Assembly: GCF_003944715.1 (NCBI RefSeq) | Contig: NZ_RWIT01000005.1 | Span: 186,001 to 250,000 of the forward strand | DNA: 64,000 bases | Source: Hymenobacter rigui | Lineage (GTDB): Bacteria > Bacteroidota > Bacteroidia > Cytophagales > Hymenobacteraceae | Direction: 5' to 3' | In this document: positions 44,830 to 53,139 of the stretch, in pieces | Layout of the letters: each line of letters starts with the position of its first letter | How positions within the stretch are numbered: position 1 is the stretch's first letter | The notes under the pieces: model-generated | The model's input: only the letters and a program-made list of their open reading frames with translations | The model's database searches: none | What the model was told of the DNA's origin: nothing | Position numbers and translations under genes: made by a program

Positions 44830-47256
44830 ATGGTTGGCAAGGTTATTCAGATGGAAGACGCGAAGTGTCGCTTCTCTACATCGTTCAACCTCATTCCTAC
44901 CCGCTTACCCTCACACCCCCATACCCTTACCGTGAATCACCTCGACCCCATCCGCCATGTACGCGGCGAATCTCAGTATCTGGATGATGTGCCAGTGCAG
45001 CACGGCACCCTGTACGCGGCCGTGGTGGAGTCGCCGGTGGCCCACGGCAAGCTGCTGACGGTGGATGCCACGGCGGCGCTGGAGCTGCCCGGCGTAGTAC
45101 ACGTACTCACGGCCCGGGATATTCCCGGCGAAAACCAGATTGGCGGCATCGTGCCTGATGAGCCTTTGCTGGCCGAAGGCCACGTGCATTTTCGGGGGCA
45201 GCCGGTGGCTCTGGTGCTGGCCGAAACCGAGCACGCGGCCCACGCGGCGTTGGCCCACGTGCGGGTAGAAATAGCCCCGCTGCCTATCATTACCGACCCG
45301 CGGGTGGCGGCGGCTCAGGGCGAGCTGCTGGTACCGCCCCGCACCTTCCGCATCGGTGATTCCGAAGAGGCCTGGGCCGGGTGCGCCCATGTGTTTGAGG
45401 GCGTGGCCGAATCGGGCGGACAGGAGCATTTATACATCGAAACGCAGGGCGCGTACGCCTTCCCCACAGAAATGGGCGGGGTGCGCATTATCTCCTCCAC
45501 CCAGGGCCCCACGGCCGTGCAGCGCCACACGGCCCACGTGCTGGGCTTGGGCATGCACCAGGTAGAAGTGGACGTGACGCGCCTGGGCGGCGGTTTCGGC
45601 GGTAAGGAAGACCAAGCCACGCCCTGGGGCGCGCTGGCCGCACTGGGGGCCTTCGTGGCCCGCCGCCCCGTAAAGCTGGTACTGGACCGCATGGCCGATA
45701 TGCGCATGACCGGCAAGCGTCACCCCTACTCCTCCGACTTCAAAATCGGGCTCAGTGCCGACCTGAAGATTGTGGCCTACGAGGTTACCTTCTACCAGAA
45801 TGGCGGCGCGGCGGCCGATTTGTCGCCGGCCGTGATGGAGCGCACCTTGTTCCACAGCACCAACACCTATTTCATTCCGAACGTGACAGCCACGGCCTAC
45901 AGCTGCCGGACCCACCTGCCACCCAACACCGCTTTCCGGGGTTTCGGAGGGCCGCAGGGCATGTTCGTGATTGAATCGGCCATTGCCAGCGCGGCCGAGC
46001 GGCTGGGCGTACCGGCCACCGAAATACAGCGCCGCAACCTGCTGCGCGAGGGTGACCTGTTCCCGTACCGTCAGCCGGCCGAGGGCTGCCACGCCGAGCA
46101 GGCCTGGGACACGGCCGCCGAGCTGTTCGACCTGCCGGCCCGCCGCCGCGAGGTGGACGAGTTCAACCGCACCCACCGCTGGCAGAAGAAAGGTCTGGCC
46201 GTAATGCCCATCTGCTTCGGTATTTCGTTCACTAAAACGGCCATGAACCAGGCCCGGGCGCTGGTGCATATCTACACCGATGGCTCGGTGGGCGTGAGCA
46301 CCGGGGCCGTGGAAATGGGCCAGGGCGTGAACACCAAAATTGCCCAGGTAGCGGCCCGTACGCTGGGCATCAGCGTGGACCGCATCAAGGTAGAAAGCAC
46401 CAACACCACCCGCGTAGCCAACACCTCCCCCTCGGCCGCCTCCGCCACCGCCGACCTCAACGGCAAAGCCACCGAGCTGGCCTGCCTGGCGCTGCGGGAG
46501 CGGCTGCTGCAGCTGGCCTCCACCGAGCTGAGCATGGACTACGAGGGCCTGCACATCGAAAATGAGCAGGTGCTGGCCGCCGGCAAACCCGCCAATACGA
46601 GCTGGGAGAAGCTGGTTTCGGCGGCCTACTGGCAGCGCGTGAGTCTCTCCGAAAACGCTCACCACGCCACGCCCGACCTGCATTTCGACGCCACCACCAA
46701 CCAGGGCTACCCCTTCGCCTACCACGTGTACGGCACCGCCCTCACCACCGTGCAGGTAGATTGTCGCCGGGGTACCTACGAGGTGCAGGCCGTGCAGATT
46801 GCCCACGACTTCGGCCAGAGCCTGAACCCGGCCGTGGACCGGGGCCAGATTGAGGGCGGGGCCGTGCAGGGCATCGGCTGGATGACGCTGGAGGAGCTGG
46901 TGTACAATGAGGAAGGCCGCCTGCTGAGCAACTCGCTCAACGCCTACAAAATTCCGGACCTGTACGCGGCCCCCAAGGTGCTGGACGTGCACTTCTTGGA
47001 CACGCCGGGCCACTCCCGGGCCGTGATGCGCTCCAAGGCCGTGGGTGAGCCGCCGCTGATGTACGGCATCGGGGCCTACTTCGCGTTGCGCGACGCGGTG
47101 CGGGCCTTCAACCCTGATTCCACTATTTCTTTCTCTGCTCCTATGACGCCGGAAAAGGTTCTCGTAAATTTGCACCCCGAATTTACGCCCACCCCCTCTG
47201 ACGCTTGGAACTCACCCGCTCATTCAACCTCCGCAACCACCTCCGCGGCTTCCTGA
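44830..47256 (+). CDS. xdhB: Xanthine dehydrogenase large subunit (molybdopterin)
   Basis: This subunit of up to 808 residues binds the molybdenum cofactor and hydroxylates hypoxanthine and xanthine. Motifs are GGGFGGKEDQATPWGAL, NTAFRGFGGPQGMF, VEMGQGVNTKIAQVA, ANTSPSAASATADLNG and GEPPLMYGIGAYFAL, with the glutamate of GEPPL as general base. The first 34 residues look untranslated; a GTG at 44932, giving VNHLDPIRHVRGES, matches the family N terminus and may be the true start. The 3' end overlaps the next gene by 52 bases. Confidence 0.93.
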   Translation: MVGKVIQMEDAKCRFSTSFNLIPTRLPSHPHTLTVNHLDPIRHVRGESQYLDDVPVQHGTLYAAVVESPVAHGKLLTVDATAALELPGVVHVLTARDIPGENQIGGIVPDEPLLAEGHVHFRGQPVALVLAETEHAAHAALAHVRVEIAPLPIITDPRVAAAQGELLVPPRTFRIGDSEEAWAGCAHVFEGVAESGGQEHLYIETQGAYAFPTEMGGVRIISSTQGPTAVQRHTAHVLGLGMHQVEVDVTRLGGGFGGKEDQATPWGALAALGAFVARRPVKLVLDRMADMRMTGKRHPYSSDFKIGLSADLKIVAYEVTFYQNGGAAADLSPAVMERTLFHSTNTYFIPNVTATAYSCRTHLPPNTAFRGFGGPQGMFVIESAIASAAERLGVPATEIQRRNLLREGDLFPYRQPAEGCHAEQAWDTAAELFDLPARRREVDEFNRTHRWQKKGLAVMPICFGISFTKTAMNQARALVHIYTDGSVGVSTGAVEMGQGVNTKIAQVAARTLGISVDRIKVESTNTTRVANTSPSAASATADLNGKATELACLALRERLLQLASTELSMDYEGLHIENEQVLAAGKPANTSWEKLVSAAYWQRVSLSENAHHATPDLHFDATTNQGYPFAYHVYGTALTTVQVDCRRGTYEVQAVQIAHDFGQSLNPAVDRGQIEGGAVQGIGWMTLEELVYNEEGRLLSNSLNAYKIPDLYAAPKVLDVHFLDTPGHSRAVMRSKAVGEPPLMYGIGAYFALRDAVRAFNPDSTISFSAPMTPEKVLVNLHPEFTPTPSDAWNSPAHSTSATTSAAS
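47165..47172 (+). promoter_or_regulatory. Possible internal promoter element TAAATTTG in xdhB
   Basis: TAAATTTG matches TAnnTTTG inside the 3' end of xdhB, 32 bases before the TTG start at 47205 of the membrane protein gene. It could give independent expression of that gene and xdhC. A TTG box is not evident, and codon constraint could produce the match by chance. Confidence 0.3.
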
Positions 47257-47702
47257 TTTACGCCGCCGGCGACACGGCCGCCGCCCTTTTACTGCATCAG
47301 TTTTCCTGGACCCGGCTACTGGGCATGGCGCTGGTAGGCGGTATCCTGTACTCCTGGGAAGTACCCGCTTTCTTTCGCTGGATTGACCGGCAGGTGCCTG
47401 AGCGCCGCAACGCCGGCCAGGGCCGACAGTGGCTCCGGGCCGCGTTGTCGCAGGTGTATTTCAACCCTCTCTGGGTTGTGCGGCACTACGTGTTTCTGCG
47501 CATATTTAGTGGGCAGGCAGATACTATTTCTCTGGCTTTGCTGCCGGTAGCCGGCCGCTCATTCCTAGTAAACGTGCCGGTGGCGCTGGTGGTGAATTAC
47601 TACATTCAAAACAAAGTTTCAGCCGATTGGCGGTTTGTGGCTAGTGCCCTGTTTTCAGGTATCATGGCCGTTTACTATGCCCTGAGTGCCACCTGGCTGT
47701 AA
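47205..47702 (+). CDS. Small membrane protein in the xdh operon
   Basis: This 165-residue product begins with a TTG codon (ELTRSFNLRNHLRGFLIYAAG) and has about four membrane helices: FLIYAAGDTAAALLL, LLGMALVGGILYSWEV, SFLVNVPVALVVNYYI and FVASALFSGIMAVYYAL. The C-terminal helices resemble Mpv17/PMP22-like proteins only in general shape, so I leave it unassigned. It overlaps the end of xdhB and precedes xdhC, which suggests a link to xanthine dehydrogenase or purine uptake. A later start such as the ATG of MALVGG would lose the first helix. Confidence 0.6.
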   Translation: MELTRSFNLRNHLRGFLIYAAGDTAAALLLHQFSWTRLLGMALVGGILYSWEVPAFFRWIDRQVPERRNAGQGRQWLRAALSQVYFNPLWVVRHYVFLRIFSGQADTISLALLPVAGRSFLVNVPVALVVNYYIQNKVSADWRFVASALFSGIMAVYYALSATWL

Positions 47703-47771
47703 GTAACCAGTGCGGCTGGTGGTTCTGTAGTCAGACGGTAGTTTCAGACCATATATATAATTTTTAATATA

Positions 47772-48800
47772 TTGTCAACACAAGAACTACCTCTCGTTCC
47801 TGCTAGTTATCCTGCTGTGGATATCCTGACTGCGTCGCCGGCAACGCCGCGTGATATGCTGGTTTGGCAGCATGCGGCCGTTAATTTGCGCGCCGGTATT
47901 CCGGTGGCGCTGCTGTGTGTGCTGGATAGTGCAGGTAGCAGCCCTGGTCGGCAGGGGTTCAAGATGACGGTAACAGCCGGCAGTCTGGCCGGGTCCATTG
48001 GCGGCGGCATCATGGAGCATAAATTTGTGGAGCTAGCCCGCACGCTGCTGCGGGAGCCCCATTTTGCTCCTGTACTCCGCCACCAGATTCACCGCCGGGA
48101 AGCGCCAACGGACCGCTCCGGCATGATTTGCTCGGGCGAGCAGTGGGTATTGCTCCAGCCCCTGACTGTGGCCGACCTACCCACCATCAGCCGCATCAAG
48201 CTGCAGTTGCGCGAACAAGGCCGCAACCGTCTCTGGCTGACGGCTACGGGCGGCCTGCGCCTGGAGGAAAACGCGCAGCCGGGCCCGCATTTCACGTTCC
48301 AGCCGGGCACTGAATGGTCCTATTCGGAGCAGATAGGGTTCCGCGACCGGGCTACCATTGTGGGAGCCGGTCATGTGGCCCTGGCCCTGTCGCGGGTGCT
48401 GGCCTCTCTGGATTTCGACCTGACCGTGCTGGATGACCGGCCGGGGCTGAATACGCACCTGCTCAATCCGTTTGCCCACTACAAGCGCACGGTACAGTAT
48501 GAGCAGCTACTCCAGGAAATTCCGGCCGGCCCGCACCAGTACGTTATTCTAATGACGTTCGGGTACCGCTCCGACCTGGTGGCACTGCGGGCGCTGCTGC
48601 ACCACCCGGTACGCTACCTGGGCGTGATGGGTAGCAAGGCCAAAATTGCCGAGATGCTGGCGGTGCTACGGGCGGAAGGTGTTTCGGAGCATGATCTGGC
48701 GCGCGTACATGCGCCCATTGGTGTGCCCATCAACAGCCGCACGCCCGAGGAAATAGCCATCAGTATTGCCGCCGAGCTGATTCGGGTGCGAAACTCCTAG
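47772..48800 (+). CDS. xdhC: XdhC/CoxI family molybdenum cofactor-insertion protein
   Basis: This 342-residue protein binds and helps sulfurate the molybdenum cofactor before insertion into xanthine dehydrogenase. The N-terminal XdhC_CoxI domain has DSAGSSPGRQGFKM and GSIGGGIMEHKFVEL. The C-terminal Rossmann domain has ATIVGAGHVALALSRVLA, DLTVLDDRP, GVMGSKAKI and APIGVPINSRTPEEIAISI. The start appears to be TTG at 47772 after an AT-rich leader (about 47752-47771). The first ATG is 28 codons later, at 47856, still before the conserved domain, so it is a credible alternative. It completes the xdh operon. Confidence 0.9.
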   Translation: MSTQELPLVPASYPAVDILTASPATPRDMLVWQHAAVNLRAGIPVALLCVLDSAGSSPGRQGFKMTVTAGSLAGSIGGGIMEHKFVELARTLLREPHFAPVLRHQIHRREAPTDRSGMICSGEQWVLLQPLTVADLPTISRIKLQLREQGRNRLWLTATGGLRLEENAQPGPHFTFQPGTEWSYSEQIGFRDRATIVGAGHVALALSRVLASLDFDLTVLDDRPGLNTHLLNPFAHYKRTVQYEQLLQEIPAGPHQYVILMTFGYRSDLVALRALLHHPVRYLGVMGSKAKIAEMLAVLRAEGVSEHDLARVHAPIGVPINSRTPEEIAISIAAELIRVRNS

Positions 48801-48815
48801 AATTTCCGGGGCTGG

Positions 48816-49421
48816 TTATTCGTCGCCTTCACTGGCCGTATTCTGGCCGCTGAGGTAGCCCTCCGTGAAGATGTGGTACTGGTCGAAAATGGAACGGACG
48901 GAGCGGCGAAGCACGATTTCACCCTGGGGGCCGGCTGGTACGCTCACCCCGGAGGCATAGCCATTCCAGACGGCCCGATTGGTGCGGTTGTCAATCAGCG
49001 TAACCAGCAGAGTGCCTTCCGATAAGATCATTCGCACCGGCTGGTACCCCCTGCGGCTCTCCTTCGGTGTGTCTTCATCCTCGGTATACCCGGCTTTCAC
49101 CCACCGTGAGAAATCTTCCTGCGCATATCCACGGAAACGCATGTCACCTTCAAACAGCCGGAAGTTCACCAGCAGATCGGGGCGGCGGCGCACAGCCCGG
49201 TAGCCCTGAATTTTGAGGCGGTTTTGAATGGCGTCACGCACGGCAGTGCCCAGCCGGCTGGTATCGGAGTTGATGCCGTCGCCGCTGATGAACTCATACG
49301 TGCGGTAGCGCCTGAACTGCCCGGAATAGCTATAATCGGATTCCACGCGGGCTTCGCGCGACATGAGGCATCCGGGAAGCAACATGCTGCCACCAGCCAA
49401 CAGTGTAACATACCATTTCAT
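48816..49421 (-). CDS. DUF4136 lipoprotein
   Basis: This 201-residue protein has a lipoprotein signal peptide (LLAGGSMLLPGC). The mature part shows the DUF4136 pattern: FRRYRTYEFISGD, RLGTAVRDAIQNRLKIQGYRAV, PDLLVNFRLFEG, TLLVTLIDNRTNRAVWNGYASG and a final VRSIFDQY. DUF4136 proteins are envelope lipoproteins of unknown role, common in Bacteroidota and Proteobacteria. The end lies 15 bases from the xdhC stop on the other strand with no clear terminator between. It appears monocistronic. Confidence 0.87.
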   Translation of the reverse strand: MKWYVTLLAGGSMLLPGCLMSREARVESDYSYSGQFRRYRTYEFISGDGINSDTSRLGTAVRDAIQNRLKIQGYRAVRRRPDLLVNFRLFEGDMRFRGYAQEDFSRWVKAGYTEDEDTPKESRRGYQPVRMILSEGTLLVTLIDNRTNRAVWNGYASGVSVPAGPQGEIVLRRSVRSIFDQYHIFTEGYLSGQNTASEGDE

Positions 49422-49591
49422 AGGCGCTTGGGAAGTAAGAAGGTCGTACCCACTAAAATACGAAACTACCGGCGCTAATCGATTGGGTATCAGGTAAAAA
49501 ATCGTGCAATATTTCTCCCACCGGGTCTGGCCTCATCTAAAAGCGGCTTGCGGCGGCCTTTGCCCTGCTCATTGAGGCCAACTGCCCCAGC

Positions 49592-50050
49592 CTATTCGAC
49601 GCAACTCAGGTGCTTCTCCAGCACAATGGTCAGACCGTGCGTACCCTGCATGGTTCCGATGATATCAAACCCGTGGCGCAGATTGAGCAGCAGCATGGCG
49701 CGCCAGCGGTTGTAAGTGTGGGTCCGGATGCGGCGGTAGCCCTGCTCCTGGCACCACGCGTGCTGCCGCCGCATCAGCTCAGCAGCTACGCCTTGCCCCC
49801 GATAATCAGGGTGCACGCCGCCCAGCCAGCTGTAATACTGCCCCGGCTGCCGCTCGTAGCCCAGCTTGCAACCCACCAGCTGCCCCTCTACATAAGCCAG
49901 CCACACCTGCACCGGCTGGCGCTGCTGTTGATACTGCAGGTCGGTCAGCAGCTCGGATTTTGAACTACCCAGGGCCCCGGCCAGCACGGCCGCAACTCTC
50001 TCTTGCGCGTCACTGGTAATACGGGGCTGAAATTTGTAATCAGGTGTCAT
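49592..50050 (-). CDS. GNAT family N-acetyltransferase
   Basis: This 152-residue acetyl-CoA-dependent enzyme has VWLAYVEGQLVGCKLGYER, SWLGGVHPDYRGQGVAAELMRRQ with the pantetheine and pyrophosphate loop (RGQGVA), and YRRIRTHTYNRWRAMLLLNLRHGF, the usual last motif. It ends with a short tail. The acceptor could be an amine on a small molecule or a protein; nothing in the neighbours tells which. It stands alone on the minus strand with about 140 bases to the next gene. Confidence 0.85.
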   Translation of the reverse strand: MTPDYKFQPRITSDAQERVAAVLAGALGSSKSELLTDLQYQQQRQPVQVWLAYVEGQLVGCKLGYERQPGQYYSWLGGVHPDYRGQGVAAELMRRQHAWCQEQGYRRIRTHTYNRWRAMLLLNLRHGFDIIGTMQGTHGLTIVLEKHLSCVE

Positions 50051-50125
50051 GAAACGTGGGCGGCAATTCCAGGCCCCGCACCGGTGACTATTGTCAGGGC
50101 AAACTCAAACAGGATTCTGATAACA

Positions 50126-50168
50126 AACCGGGTGCCCGGCACCGGCTGACGGTACTGGGCACCCGGTT
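50126..50168 (-). terminator. Hairpin terminator after the 50190-50948 gene
   Basis: AACCGGGTGCCC at 50126-50137 pairs perfectly with GGGCACCCGGTT at 50157-50168 around a 19-base loop. It sits about 20 bases after the stop codon of the minus-strand gene. The following run is A/T-mixed, not a pure T-tract. Confidence 0.7.
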
Positions 50169-50189
50169 GGAGCCGCGGGCAGAGGGCGG

Positions 50190-50948
50190 CTAGGTGCAGT
50201 CGTAGCTGCGCAGCTCAATACGCTTGTCGGGCCGGATAACCAGCTTCAGATCCTGGCTGGCGTCGCCGGCCACCTCTTTGTTCTCAAACAGAATTTCCTT
50301 GCCCTTACGAGCACTCAGCTGCGGCTGCCGCAGCTTTCCGTTTTCGTAGGCCGAATGGCTGTTTATCATCTGATGGTAGGCCTCCGCCAGGGTAAGCGTG
50401 GTGAAGACGTACACGTGGTCGAAGCACCCGTCGTAGGCCGTGTAAGTATAAGTGCCGTTGGCAAACTGGGTGATGGTCACCTCGGCCTTATCGCCGGGGT
50501 GGTTGCTCACGCCGGGTTGCTGCAGCGTGCGGTGGCGGCCCTCCACGCCCAGCAGCGACACGTAGGCCCGCCCGTCGGAGTCGCGCAGCACCTGCGGCCG
50601 CCGCGCCGTTACGTCGGAGCTGAACACGTAGCCCGGCGTGCCGTTCAGGTCAATCCGCAGCCAGTCGCCGGGCAGCGCCAAGCCCGGCCCAATAGTGCAA
50701 GTAGCAGATGACGGCCGTACCTCGGCTACCCGGATGGCCTGCCCCACCGGCAGCTGCTGCCGCACGGCGGCCTGAAAACTGGGCTGGCTGTACACTGCCG
50801 TACCGGCGCGGTTGATGCAGTAGCGGGAAAGACTGGCGGTGTTTTTTTGACTGGGCGCGGTAGTCGTCGCTCCATTCTGCGCAAGCGAAGCCAGCCCCAG
50901 GGTCAGCAGCAGGCCGGTGGCCAGCGGACGAAAAGCACGTAGTAACAT
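50190..50948 (-). CDS. Secreted protein, SH3-like domain and unknown C-terminal part
   Basis: This 252-residue protein has a signal peptide (LATGLLLTLGLASLAQ). The mature part begins with an SH3-like segment (about 45-115): NRAGTAVYSQPSFQAAVRQQ, LPVGQAIRVAEV and DWLRIDLNGTPGYVFSSDV. The rest contains a cysteine pair region (TYTAYDGCFDHVYVFTT, ending in SYDCT) that I do not recognise. Such SH3-like domains usually bind cell wall. The ATG at 50948 is chosen for the signal peptide. It is about 155 bases downstream of the ABC exporter gene on the same strand. Confidence 0.6.
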   Translation of the reverse strand: MLLRAFRPLATGLLLTLGLASLAQNGATTTAPSQKNTASLSRYCINRAGTAVYSQPSFQAAVRQQLPVGQAIRVAEVRPSSATCTIGPGLALPGDWLRIDLNGTPGYVFSSDVTARRPQVLRDSDGRAYVSLLGVEGRHRTLQQPGVSNHPGDKAEVTITQFANGTYTYTAYDGCFDHVYVFTTLTLAEAYHQMINSHSAYENGKLRQPQLSARKGKEILFENKEVAGDASQDLKLVIRPDKRIELRSYDCT

Positions 50949-51104
50949 GGCGGGTAATGTGGAGGAAATAAGATAATGTAAAGCTGCCGCCCGGATACCG
51001 ACCCGGCTGCAAGCCGAAGCGGGCCACCCCAACGACGGGAATAGGCCGGCAACTTACTGGTTTCCCCGCTACCTGCAACCACGAGGAGCCGCTTCCACTA
51101 CGCC

Positions 51105-52988
51105 TTACTGGTAACCCGCGGCCTGCAGGCGGAACAGCTCGGCGTAGCGGCCACCGCGGGCCAGCAGTTGCTCGTGGCTCCCGATTTCCTGGAACTGCCC
51201 GTTTTCGATAACCAGAATCCGGTCGGCCATGCGCACGGTGCTGAAGCGGTGGCTGATGAGCACGGCGGTTTTGCCCTGCGTCAGCTCCTTGAAGCGCTGG
51301 AACACCTCATATTCGGCGCGGGCATCGAGGGCGGCGGTGGGCTCGTCGAGGATCAGCAGCTGGGCGTCGCGCATGTAGGCGCGGCCGAGGGCTATTTTCT
51401 GCCACTCGCCCCCACTCAGGTCCACGCCCCCGTTGAAGCGGCGGCCAATCATCTGCTCGTAGCCGCCGGGCAGCTTGGCAATAACCGAATCGGCCAGGCT
51501 TTGCTGGGCAGCCTGCTCAATGCGCGGCTGGTTGTCTTTGTGCTCGATGCGGCCCACGGCCAGGTTCTGGCCGGCCGGCAGCTGGAAGCGCACGAAATCC
51601 TGAAAAATCACCCCAATTTCCTGGCGCAGCTCAGCGGGGTCGTACTCGCGCAGGTCATGGCCATCGAGCAGGATGCGGCCCTCAGTAGGGTCGTAGAGGC
51701 GGGCGAGCAGCTTGACCAGCGTGGTTTTACCGGCCCCGTTTTCGCCCACCAGCGCCAGCTTTTCGCCGGCCTGCAGCTCGAAGCTGAGGTTGCGCAGCGC
51801 CCACTTTTCGGCGTTGCGGTACTTGAAACCCACGTTTTCAAACGTAAATCCTTGTTTGATCGGTCTTGGAAAAGGTATCGGTCTTTCGCCGGTAAGCTCC
51901 TGCCTTACGATGCGCGGCCGCAACGCAAAGAAGTCGAAGAAATCCTGCAGATACAGAGCTCCCTCGGCCACCGAGCTGAACCGGCTCAGAATGCCCTCCA
52001 GCAGCCCCCGCATGCGAGCAAATGAGCCCGCCAGAAACGTGAGCTGCCCGATGCTGACGCGGCCGTACACCGTTTGGGTGATGATGTACACGTAGGCCGC
52101 GTAGTAACCCGCCGCGCCTACCGCCGCGAAGAACGTGCCCCACCCCGCCCGCTTGATTACCAGGCTTTTGTTCTGCTGGTAAAATTCATCCGAAAGCGTG
52201 CGAAACCGGTCAATCAAAAAGCCCGACAGCCCGAAAATCTTGACTTCCTTGGCCGTTTCGTCGGACGCGCCGGTCTGGCGCAGGTAGTCCAGCTCCCGCC
52301 GCTCGGGCGTCCAGCCGTGCACCAGCGAGTAGCTCCGCTCATTGAAGTGCGATTCGCCCAGAAACGCCGGCACCACGGCTACCAGCAACAGCAGCAGCAG
52401 CCACGGATTAAATGCCACCAGCCCCACGGCCAGAAAGCCCATCGTAATTACATCCTGCGCTTGGCTGAGCACCTGGGCCATGAGCACGGTGCGCGAAAGG
52501 GTCTGGCGACGGGCCCGCTCCAGCTTGTCGTAGAAGTTGCTGTCCTCGAACTGGTCGAGGTCCAGCTCGGCGGCGTGCTGCATGAGCCGGATGGAGCTCT
52601 GGTTGGCAAACAGGTCGCCGAGCAGCGAGTCCAGCAGGGCCACGCCCCGGCCCAAAGCATCGGAGAATACGGCCAGCCCAAACTCCAGCGCCACCAGCAT
52701 CAGCAGCGGCGTAACCGCACGGCCTGCCGCCGGCTCCCGGCTCAGCTGCACAACCGAGTCCAGAATCAACTGGCCCACGTACAGCATGGCTACCGGCAGG
52801 GCGGCCCGCAGCAGGCGCAACGCCACGTTGCCCAGCGTAAGGCCCGGACTGGTTTGCCAGATCAGGCGCAGAAAAGCCGGCAGATTGCGCAACGCCGAAA
52901 ACCGCTCCCGCACCGTGAGGCTGGGTTTGCCATCGGGGCGGGGCTTTTTGGCGGAAATAGTTGAGAAAAACGAGTCGGAACGAGCCAT
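51105..52988 (-). CDS. ABC exporter, fused membrane and ATPase domains
   Basis: This 627-residue half-transporter has a membrane domain of about six helices (residues 50-330) and an ATPase domain with Walker A LVGENGAGKTTLVKLL, Q-loop IFQDFVRFQLPAGQNL, signature VDLSGGEWQKIALGRAYM, Walker B LLILDEPTAALDA and switch histidine VLISHRFSTV. The LSGGE form of the signature and the NGAGKTT Walker A distinguish it from the PglK-like exporter at 10112. Substrate could be a lipid, peptide or drug. It is divergent from the 53140 gene. Confidence 0.87.
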   Translation of the reverse strand: MARSDSFFSTISAKKPRPDGKPSLTVRERFSALRNLPAFLRLIWQTSPGLTLGNVALRLLRAALPVAMLYVGQLILDSVVQLSREPAAGRAVTPLLMLVALEFGLAVFSDALGRGVALLDSLLGDLFANQSSIRLMQHAAELDLDQFEDSNFYDKLERARRQTLSRTVLMAQVLSQAQDVITMGFLAVGLVAFNPWLLLLLLVAVVPAFLGESHFNERSYSLVHGWTPERRELDYLRQTGASDETAKEVKIFGLSGFLIDRFRTLSDEFYQQNKSLVIKRAGWGTFFAAVGAAGYYAAYVYIITQTVYGRVSIGQLTFLAGSFARMRGLLEGILSRFSSVAEGALYLQDFFDFFALRPRIVRQELTGERPIPFPRPIKQGFTFENVGFKYRNAEKWALRNLSFELQAGEKLALVGENGAGKTTLVKLLARLYDPTEGRILLDGHDLREYDPAELRQEIGVIFQDFVRFQLPAGQNLAVGRIEHKDNQPRIEQAAQQSLADSVIAKLPGGYEQMIGRRFNGGVDLSGGEWQKIALGRAYMRDAQLLILDEPTAALDARAEYEVFQRFKELTQGKTAVLISHRFSTVRMADRILVIENGQFQEIGSHEQLLARGGRYAELFRLQAAGYQ

Positions 52989-53139
52989 AGAACGGACTAT
53001 ACGGCATACTTCGGGCCGGAGTGCCGGACCGGCCGTTTTGGCAGCCAGTAACGGGCCTTTCCATCATACCTGATTCCGGCTGGCACCCGTTCTGGCCCGG
53101 AAACGTACTTTTACCATTCTTCCCGTCGTTTCCCTACTT

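Noticed and set aside
45430..47175. Long minus-strand open frame of 581 residues opposite xdhB
   Set aside because: Mirror frame of a strongly conserved gene in GC-rich DNA; the translation is rich in His, Gly, Val and Gln with no domain, while the plus strand carries every xanthine dehydrogenase motif.
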